Source: Prorocentrum cordatum (taxonomy: Eukaryota; Sar; Dinophyceae; Prorocentrales; Prorocentraceae). From it: 45,000 nt of DNA. The translations under genes were made by a program, and so were the position numbers. This document shows, piece after piece, positions 44,809-45,000 of the stretch. The stretch lies in the NCBI GenBank assembly GCA_963575745.1, contig CAUYUJ010015499.1, forward strand, positions 112,958-157,957, read 5' to 3'. Position 1 is the stretch's first letter; each line of letters starts with the position of its first letter. The notes beneath the pieces were generated by a model that saw nothing but the letters and a program-made list of their open reading frames with translations, ran no database searches and was not told the DNA's origin.

Positions 44809-45000
44809 GACGGATGGACCACACGCGCTGTCATGTCCGCGCGGTGCCCTGCTCCGCCCAGGAGCAGGCGCACGAACGGGGGCGGCGGGCCCTCGCCCTC
44901 TCCTGCGCCCTCGGCACCGCTCGGACGCGTGCCTTTGTTCTCTCGGCGAGGGCCATCGGGGGGCCTCTGGAGTCCTCTCGCGAAAAGCGGGCGCGAAAAA

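Overview
The window looks like nuclear DNA of a dinoflagellate. The composition is GC-rich, with long trinucleotide arrays and very few genes per kilobase. Introns start with GC or GA and end in AG. A relict of the dinoflagellate spliced-leader (SL) sequence sits upstream of the first gene, and the protein families are of dinoflagellate type. I cannot fix the genus from sequence alone; Prorocentrum-like or Symbiodiniaceae-like genomes are the natural comparison. No bacterial operons, CRISPR arrays or rRNA genes are visible, and I saw no tRNA by eye.

Layout. 1-1,660: simple repeats and one short GC-rich interspersed repeat. 1,715-6,855: a five-exon gene for a secreted coiled-coil protein of about 678 residues, preceded by an SL-like sequence. 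Three of its four introns are recognisable inserted elements. 6,856-14,000: simple repeats, a GTGCC-rich block, a degenerate 15-bp-period repeat and inverted-repeat elements. 14,721-22,013: exons encoding two diverged copies of one unrecognised domain, then a Pro/Ala-rich stretch and a C-terminal C3HC4 RING finger, probably one gene with large repeat-filled introns. 22,014-34,300: intergenic DNA dense in short terminal-inverted-repeat (TIR) elements, palindromes and simple arrays. 34,370-35,940: a decayed Ty1/copia-like reverse transcriptase/RNase H remnant. 36,800-39,250: a CATAGT hexamer array and a diverged segmental duplication. 39,785-41,900: a decayed non-LTR (LINE-like) remnant. 42,780-45,000: simple repeats, a second SL-like sequence, more short repeats and a long inverted-repeat element.

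The most interesting signal is the history written into the first gene. A relict SL suggests it descends from a reverse-transcribed, SL-capped mRNA that re-entered the genome. It then seems to have gained introns by insertion of short TIR elements ('introners'). Intron 1 lies between 9-bp direct repeats. Intron 4 is the same element as a stand-alone copy at 31,628-31,818 that has a perfect 8-bp target duplication. All three resolved introns sit at AG|G sites in phase 0 with GA-AG or GC-AG ends. The RING gene has a GC-AG intron bounded by a perfect 8-bp repeat, so the same process may act there.

Exon structures are inferred by reading frame, protein-family expectation (from memory) and internal repeats; no transcript data were available.
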